33,577 nucleotides of DNA from Candidatus Berkelbacteria bacterium (lineage in GTDB: Bacteria > Patescibacteriota > UBA1384 > XYA2-FULL-43-10 > CAINNR01), in NCBI GenBank assembly GCA_026397205.1, contig JAPLVH010000022.1, positions 25,686 through 59,262 on the forward strand, given 5' to 3'. Both the position numbers and the translations under genes were made by a program. The notes beneath the pieces were generated by a model. It saw only the letters and a program-made list of their open reading frames with translations, made no database searches and was not told the DNA's origin. Shown here one piece after another: positions 29,848 to 33,577 of the stretch. Each line of letters opens with the position of its first letter. The first letter of the stretch is position 1.

Positions 29848-30111
29848 ATGGGGAGTGAAAATCGAAAGTTGATCAAGTTCTCGAATTACAGCTTGTGCAT
29901 CACGCTACCAGCCAGCTTGGTCCGCCGGCTAAAATGGAAAAAAGGCGACACTGTCAAACTCGTCGCTGACGAAGAAAAAGGCGAGGTTTCAATATCCAAA
30001 TCGAAAAAAGTTTTGGCGACCAAAAAATCCAAAGCGGAATTGAAATCAGTTGAAAAATCGTTGCCGGCAAAATCCTCCAAATCAAAATCCGACAAAAAAT
30101 CACGCTGGTAA
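29848..30111 (+). CDS. AbrB/SpoVT-like DNA-binding protein with Lys/Ser-rich tail
   Basis: 87 residues. AAGGAGG lies four bases before the ATG. Residues 5-50 (KLIKFSNYSLCITLPASLVR, then KKGDTVKLVADEEKGEVSIS) fit the swapped-hairpin AbrB fold used by transition-state regulators and antitoxins. The tail is a run of Lys and Ser (KKSKAELKSVEKS, KSSKSKSDKKSRW), probably for non-specific DNA contact. No toxin gene is adjacent, so a regulator is the better guess. Confidence 0.7.
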   Translation: MGSENRKLIKFSNYSLCITLPASLVRRLKWKKGDTVKLVADEEKGEVSISKSKKVLATKKSKAELKSVEKSLPAKSSKSKSDKKSRW

Positions 30112-30245
30112 ATCGGAAAGCTCTAAATTCTAAATCCCGAGCTCTAAACAAATTCAAATATCAAAATTCCAAATTTGGTTTTTTTGTATTTATTTTTGCT
30201 GTTTATTTAGGGTTTAGTGCTTAGGGTTTTGAGCTTCCATTCTAT
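30112..30245. repeat. Repeat-like intergenic DNA (family R4, copy c)
   Basis: AAATTCTAAATCC on the left and TTTAGGGTTTAGTGCTTAGG on the right form an imperfect inverted pair, resembling 2237-2335. No coding potential seen. Confidence 0.5.
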
Positions 30246-30288
30246 TTTTGCGAACTTTTTGCTAAAATAGAATGGTAAAGGAGGGAAT

Positions 30289-31032
30289 TTGGGAATTGCC
30301 GACGACATCAGGCCAAAAAAATTTCAGCGGGTTTCTGATCGCCGAGAGAAAAAATCCAAAGCGGAGAAAGACCCGAAGGAAGAGGCGGTTCACGAGCTAT
30401 TTTCAAAAAAAGATAGTGGCGATTTTTTTGCTGATACGCCAATTGGAGAAAAAACACCGGCGAAAGCCAAAGTTGAAACTAAGACAAAAGATATTGGGCA
30501 GGAGAAAAAAGGTTTTGGTTGGTTTTACACAACGATAATTATTCTCGTGATTTTGATCTTGGCAACGATTCTGATTTGGCAAAATTTCGACACACTGAAA
30601 AGCTACTGGAACGGGAGTCATAAAAATAAAAAAGATGCTAATTTGAATCAGATTCTAAATTCCAATGGAAATTCCAGCCAAAATTACAGCGGCTCAACGA
30701 CTACCACACCGACAACGACACAACCGACCACGACCACATCACCGACAGTTGACAAATCATTTCCGATATCGGTTCTGAATGGCTCAGGAATCAAAAATTC
30801 GGCGGCGAGTGTATCGTCGGAGCTGACAACTGCTGGTTTCACCACGGTCACAAACTCCGGCAACGCCAGATCATTTAGCTACAGCTCGACGGTTGTATAT
30901 TTCAAAACCGGCAAAGATGTCGAAGCCGATTTGGTCAAAACCGCACTGCCAGACCAAACGGTGACGGCTACCGAAAGCAACTCCGTCGTTGGCGCTAACT
31001 ATGATATTGTTGTTGTGGTGGGAAAAAAGTAG
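30289..31032 (+). CDS. Single-pass membrane protein with LytR C-terminal domain
   Basis: 247 residues. The start is TTG 30289, decided by AAAGGAGGG just upstream. The cytoplasmic N-terminus is highly charged (residues 1-78), then one membrane helix (FYTTIIILVILILATILIW), then a Thr/Pro-rich linker (TTTTPTTTQPTTTTSPT) of wall-spanning type. The extracellular domain (ISVLNGSGIKNSAASVSSEL, then VVYFKTGKDVEADLV) is the LytR_C fold. That domain accompanies LytR-CpsA-Psr wall-polymer ligases, but the catalytic LCP domain itself is absent. It is probably a cell-envelope accessory protein. Confidence 0.8.
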   Translation: MGIADDIRPKKFQRVSDRREKKSKAEKDPKEEAVHELFSKKDSGDFFADTPIGEKTPAKAKVETKTKDIGQEKKGFGWFYTTIIILVILILATILIWQNFDTLKSYWNGSHKNKKDANLNQILNSNGNSSQNYSGSTTTTPTTTQPTTTTSPTVDKSFPISVLNGSGIKNSAASVSSELTTAGFTTVTNSGNARSFSYSSTVVYFKTGKDVEADLVKTALPDQTVTATESNSVVGANYDIVVVVGKK

Positions 31033-31147
31033 ATAGAATTAAGAATCCAGAATGCTGAATTAAGATTTACGGAAGTTTGCCAATTGATAAACAATTCTTA
31101 ATTCTAGATTAGATTCTTAATTCTGAGATCTTAATTCTTAATTATTC
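31033..31147 (+). repeat. Dispersed palindromic repeat family R2, copy c
   Basis: GAATTAAGAATCCAGAATGC, ACGGAAGTTTGCC and GATAAACAATTCTTAATTCT, ending CTGAGATCTTAATTCTTAAT: the same sub-block order as R2a (inverted) and R2b. It fills the gap between the LytR_C gene and the next start. Confidence 0.8.
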
Positions 31148-31149
31148 TT

Positions 31150-31401
31150 ATGAACATTTCAAATATCTTCAACTTTTACGACAAATGGATTTTGGGGATT
31201 TCGCCCGGAGTTTCCGGCTTAATTTCGCTGGCGATATTGCTACTCTTGGCATTTTCGCTTTGGCGATTTGTCAAAGGAAATTTCATCTGGATAATTTTGG
31301 TTATAATTTTTATTCCGGCAACTTGGCCGGCACTGAAAAGTATCGCCAGAATTTTGATCTTTGTTAGCGAATTTTTAATTCTGCGGGTAAAATTGCGATG
31401 A
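31150..31401 (+). CDS. Small membrane protein, function unknown
   Basis: 83 residues with two hydrophobic segments (about residues 17-40 and 45-62, e.g. SGLISLAILLLLAFSLW and FIWIILVIIFIPATW), the second followed by a third weaker one. No family recognised. The stop overlaps the PPC-domain gene start (ATGA at 31398), implying coupled expression. Confidence 0.6.
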   Translation: MNISNIFNFYDKWILGISPGVSGLISLAILLLLAFSLWRFVKGNFIWIILVIIFIPATWPALKSIARILIFVSEFLILRVKLR

Positions 31402-31799
31402 AAAGTTTTGTCATCCGACTAAAAGAAGGCGATGAACTGATTTTGAAAATAAAAGATTTCTGCGCTGAAAATAAGATTGATTCGGCTTGGTTTTCCGGAT
31501 TTGGTGCTGCCAGTTCGGTAAAACTGGCATTTTATAATTTGGCGAAAAAAGAGTATATTCGAAAAACATATACCAAACCGCTGGAAATCGCCGCACTTTC
31601 CGGAAACCTTGGGCAGATGAACGGAAAAACTATAATTCACTGCCACGGGATTTTTTCTGAAGAAAATTTCCAAACTGTTGGCGGTCATGTTGACGAACTT
31701 GTCATCGCCGCAACCTGCGAGATTGTTCTTCATCAATTAAACATAAAACTCGAACGAAAATTTGACAAGAATATTGGATTAAATCTGCTAGATATTTAA
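31398..31799 (+). CDS. PPC/DUF296-domain protein
   Basis: 133 residues. SFVIRLKEGDELILKIKDFC at the start, SGFGAASSVKLAFYN, then IHCHGIFSEENFQTVGGHV, and AATCEIVLHQL at the end: the PPC domain pattern with its conserved His residues (HCH and GGH) that can bind metal. In plants the domain is joined to AT-hooks; bacterial single-domain forms have no settled function. It overlaps the upstream membrane-protein gene by four bases and lies 11 bases before trxB. Confidence 0.85.
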   Translation: MKSFVIRLKEGDELILKIKDFCAENKIDSAWFSGFGAASSVKLAFYNLAKKEYIRKTYTKPLEIAALSGNLGQMNGKTIIHCHGIFSEENFQTVGGHVDELVIAATCEIVLHQLNIKLERKFDKNIGLNLLDI

Positions 31800-31810
31800 T
31801 TTACAAAAGT

Positions 31811-32719
31811 ATGAAAAAGTATGATGTTGTAATTGTCGGTGGCGGTCCGGCGGGAATAACGGCGGCGATTTACACCGCCAGACGAGAGCTAAAAACTCTG
31901 GTCATCACCAAGGAGCCGGGCGGACAGGTTGTAAAAACTCCGGATATTGAAAACTATCCAGGTTTTGACTTGATTGCCGGCGTTCTATTGGCGAAAAAAT
32001 TTATTGACCAAGCAAAAAAATTCGGCGCCGAAATTATTCACGATGAAGTAATTGACATTGACGAAAAAAAGGAGAAGTTGATTGTCAAAACCACCAGGGA
32101 CGAATTCTATCCGAGCGCTTTGATTCTGGCTTTTGGCAAGGTTCCGCGAAAACTTCACATCAGCGGAGAAAAGGAGTTTGCCGGCCGCGGCGTCTCATAT
32201 TGTGGAACTTGCGACGCACCCTTTTTCAAAAACAAAACCGTTGTTGTCACCGGCGGCGGCAATTCGGCGTTTGATACCGCTCTGCTTTTGGCACGAGTCG
32301 CAAAAAAAGTATATATTATTCACCGCCGCGATGAATTTCGGGCGGAAAATATTTTGGTTGACAAAGCCAAAAAGAACCCGAGAATCGAATTTATTCTAAA
32401 CGCCAAGATCAAAGAAATCAAAGGTGACACTGTTGTCAAGTCGGTCGAGATTGAAATTAAAAATAAAAAACGAGAAATCGAAACTGACGGCATATTTATC
32501 GAGATTGGTTATTTGGTTGACGGCGGCTTGATTAAAAATTTTGTTAAAATGGACTTGCAAAATCAAATCATTGTTGACAGAGACCACTCGACTTCGCGTC
32601 CAGGGGTTTTCGCCGCCGGCGATTTAACTAATTCATTTTACAAACAAATCGTCATTTCCGCCGGCGAAGGCGCGATTGCCGGCCTTTCCGCGGCGAAGTT
32701 TGTGGACGAAAAGAAATAA
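31811..32719 (+). CDS. trxB: Thioredoxin reductase
   Basis: 302 residues. The FAD-binding GGGPAGITAAIYTARR, the redox pair Cys131-Gly-Thr-Cys134 (SYCGTCDAPFF), and the second nucleotide site GGGNSAFDTALLLARV with HRRDEFRA, whose His-Arg-Arg predicts NADPH use. The C-terminal FAD block is GVFAAGDLTNSFYKQ. It reduces thioredoxin in the cytoplasm. GGQVVKTPDIENYPG is the usual active-site approach. It is followed two bases later by the Thr-tRNA editing-domain gene. Confidence 0.95.
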   Translation: MKKYDVVIVGGGPAGITAAIYTARRELKTLVITKEPGGQVVKTPDIENYPGFDLIAGVLLAKKFIDQAKKFGAEIIHDEVIDIDEKKEKLIVKTTRDEFYPSALILAFGKVPRKLHISGEKEFAGRGVSYCGTCDAPFFKNKTVVVTGGGNSAFDTALLLARVAKKVYIIHRRDEFRAENILVDKAKKNPRIEFILNAKIKEIKGDTVVKSVEIEIKNKKREIETDGIFIEIGYLVDGGLIKNFVKMDLQNQIIVDRDHSTSRPGVFAAGDLTNSFYKQIVISAGEGAIAGLSAAKFVDEKK

Positions 32720-32721
32720 AA

Positions 32722-33138
32722 ATGAGAGTTTTGCTATTGCACGCGAACAAATTCCAAGTTAATGTTGTCGAGGAATCAAACCGTCCATACGGAATTATTC
32801 CTGAGGTTAAAAAGGATTCCTGTGAACAAATGGAGTAGTATCTAGTTGTATTTTTTTGCGTCGAGAAAGATGACGATAAAAATAAACTCGGATTGTTATC
32901 AGGCGAAATAATAAAAATAGCTGAAGAAATTTCAACAAAAAATTTGATGATTGCACCATTTGTTCATTTGTCAAAGAATATTGCCGATCCTCAAACTGCC
33001 AAGGAATTTTATCAATTTTTATTTCAAAAATTTGAAAATAGTGATTTTGTCGTCAGATCATCGCACTTTGGATACCATAAAAGTTTGCTACTAGATATCA
33101 AAGGTCACCCAGGATCATTCCGTTATCGTGAATTTTAA
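32722..33138 (+). pseudogene. Stand-alone archaeal-type Thr-tRNA editing domain with in-frame amber codon
   Basis: Read from ATG 32722 the frame is MRVLLLHANKFQVNVVEESN, up to SCEQME, then TAG at 32836-32838, and continues without a shift as YLVVFFCVEKDDDKNKLGLL through MIAPFVHLSKNIADP and SSHFGYHKSLLLDIKGHPGS to TAA at 33138. The two parts together match the whole editing domain (tRNA-Thr_ED, a D-aminoacyl-tRNA deacylase fold) found at the N-terminus of archaeal ThrRS, including the AH/VHLS and GYHK motifs. It would clear Ser-tRNA-Thr. The ORF track shows only the part after the stop. A single C-to-T or G-to-T change, a sequencing error, or read-through could explain it. Confidence 0.8.
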
Positions 33139-33217
33139 TCCCTGAATTGGTCATTTTTCAGAGCATACAAATCAAATTTATTTATAATCAGATTCTGATA
33201 CCAAAAAATTAAACCGA

Positions 33218-33271
33218 AATACTTTTTCTCTAATATACTGGCGATCGCTCGTATATTAGAGAAAAAGTATT
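33218..33271. repeat. 54-bp GATC-centred palindrome before the truncated PaaX/Cas2-like gene
   Basis: Exact 21-base arms (AATACTTTTTCTCTAATATA plus C) flank a 12-base centre with GCGATCGC. Like the 40-bp palindromes at 16518 and 17094 it is centred on GATC and precedes a gene of the same family. Confidence 0.85.
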
Positions 33272-33328
33272 CACATAACTTCGCCCAAACGCCATTAAAA
33301 GTCATGATCCTTGGGAAGTAAAGACAAA

Positions 33329-33475
33329 ATGAAACACACAACAAAAAACAAAATTAAAGAAAAAGCTGCTACTATTACAATCGATCTTCTAGAAAGTTTA
33401 ATGTTTGCTAGTGAGAAATTTTTAGCGATGTCATTAAGGCGCTGTCGCCAAACCTCTAAATTGATTAATTTTTGA
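33329..33475 (+). pseudogene. Truncated homologue of the PaaX/Cas2-like protein (N-terminal part)
   Basis: 48 codons from ATG 33329. KIKEKAATITIDLLESL lines up with KIAESAKNITIEILEAL of the 16556 gene (about 9 of 17 identical plus conservative changes) and at the same distance from the start. After about residue 33 the similarity stops and the frame ends at TGA 33475. It is probably a decayed or interrupted copy. A minus-strand frame (33295-33513) covers the same DNA and cannot be ruled out. Confidence 0.5.
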
Positions 33476-33502
33476 AAAAAATGGTCTTCTAAATTAAAAA
33501 CC

Positions 33503-33577
33503 TCACTTTTCAAGTGATTTTTTTGTTGGTTTCTTGTTTTTCTTTTGGGTTTTTGTCTTTTTCTTTGACTTTTCGGG
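33503..33577 (-). CDS. Possible Lys-rich C-terminal end of a gene entering from the right edge
   Basis: The minus-strand frame open to the window edge encodes PEKSKKKTKTQKKNKKPTKK and SLEK, then TGA at 33505-33503. Lys-rich tails of this kind end many bacterial nucleic-acid-binding proteins (compare the NusA tail here). Only 24 codons are visible and A-rich DNA can mimic this. Confidence 0.3.
   Translation of the reverse strand, partial: PEKSKKKTKTQKKNKKPTKKSLEK

Noticed and set aside
1-33577. Recoded UGA (Gly) genetic code known in some CPR lineages
   Set aside because: UGA ends full-length clpC, relA/spoT and hisS, and all large proteins read through completely in the standard code.

Overview
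The window looks like a chromosomal segment of a small-genome fermentative bacterium, most likely a member of the Candidate Phyla Radiation (Patescibacteria). This is inference from content: a 2-oxoacid:ferredoxin oxidoreductase, PduL-type phosphotransacetylase and acetate kinase route to ATP; a lone sortase; an archaeal-type Thr-tRNA editing domain; an isolated PaaX/Cas2-like protein; an S23 four-helix-bundle gene; and many short dispersed repeats at gene ends. TGA, TAA and TAG all end full-length genes, so the standard bacterial code fits and the UGA=Gly code of some CPR lineages does not.

Layout. (1) 1-6.8 kb, minus strand: energy metabolism. The oxidoreductase (alpha, beta, start of gamma) makes an acyl-CoA. 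PduL (here frame-disrupted) and acetate kinase convert it to acetate plus ATP. Phosphoglycerate mutase GpmI is followed by a shortened paralogue that has lost its catalytic motifs. (2) 6.8-10.8 kb: a secreted M23 peptidase between large palindromes, tRNA-Leu(CAA), a sortase and a PEGA membrane protein. (3) 10.9-16.5 kb: envelope genes murA-mreB, two GT4 glycosyltransferases and a WecG/TagA transferase. (4) 16.5-22.8 kb: a PaaX/Cas2-like gene bracketed by two 40-bp palindromes, then nusA, clpC and relA/spoT. (5) 22.8-27.1 kb: a possible His leader peptide with terminator, a zinc-ribbon protein, a hisS 5' remnant, a zeta-toxin-like/DUF2188 pair, hisS, an RlmD/TrmA-type methyltransferase and a second remnant matching that gene's 3' end. 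(6) 27.1-30.1 kb: lexA, an S23 gene bracketed by inverted repeats, two orphan genes and an AbrB-like protein. (7) 30.1-33.6 kb: a LytR_C membrane protein, a small membrane protein, a PPC-domain protein, thioredoxin reductase, a Thr-tRNA editing-domain gene with an in-frame amber codon, and a truncated second PaaX/Cas2-like gene behind a 54-bp palindrome.

The most unusual features are: two small genes bracketed tightly by palindromic or inverted repeats; remnants of hisS and the rlmD-like gene on either side of a block that carries both plus a toxin-like pair, suggesting xenologous replacement; a His-codon leader with a terminator upstream of the hisS locus; palindromic repeats inside coding sequence; and a catalytically dead phosphoglycerate mutase paralogue. 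No searches were run. Family names come from motif recognition.
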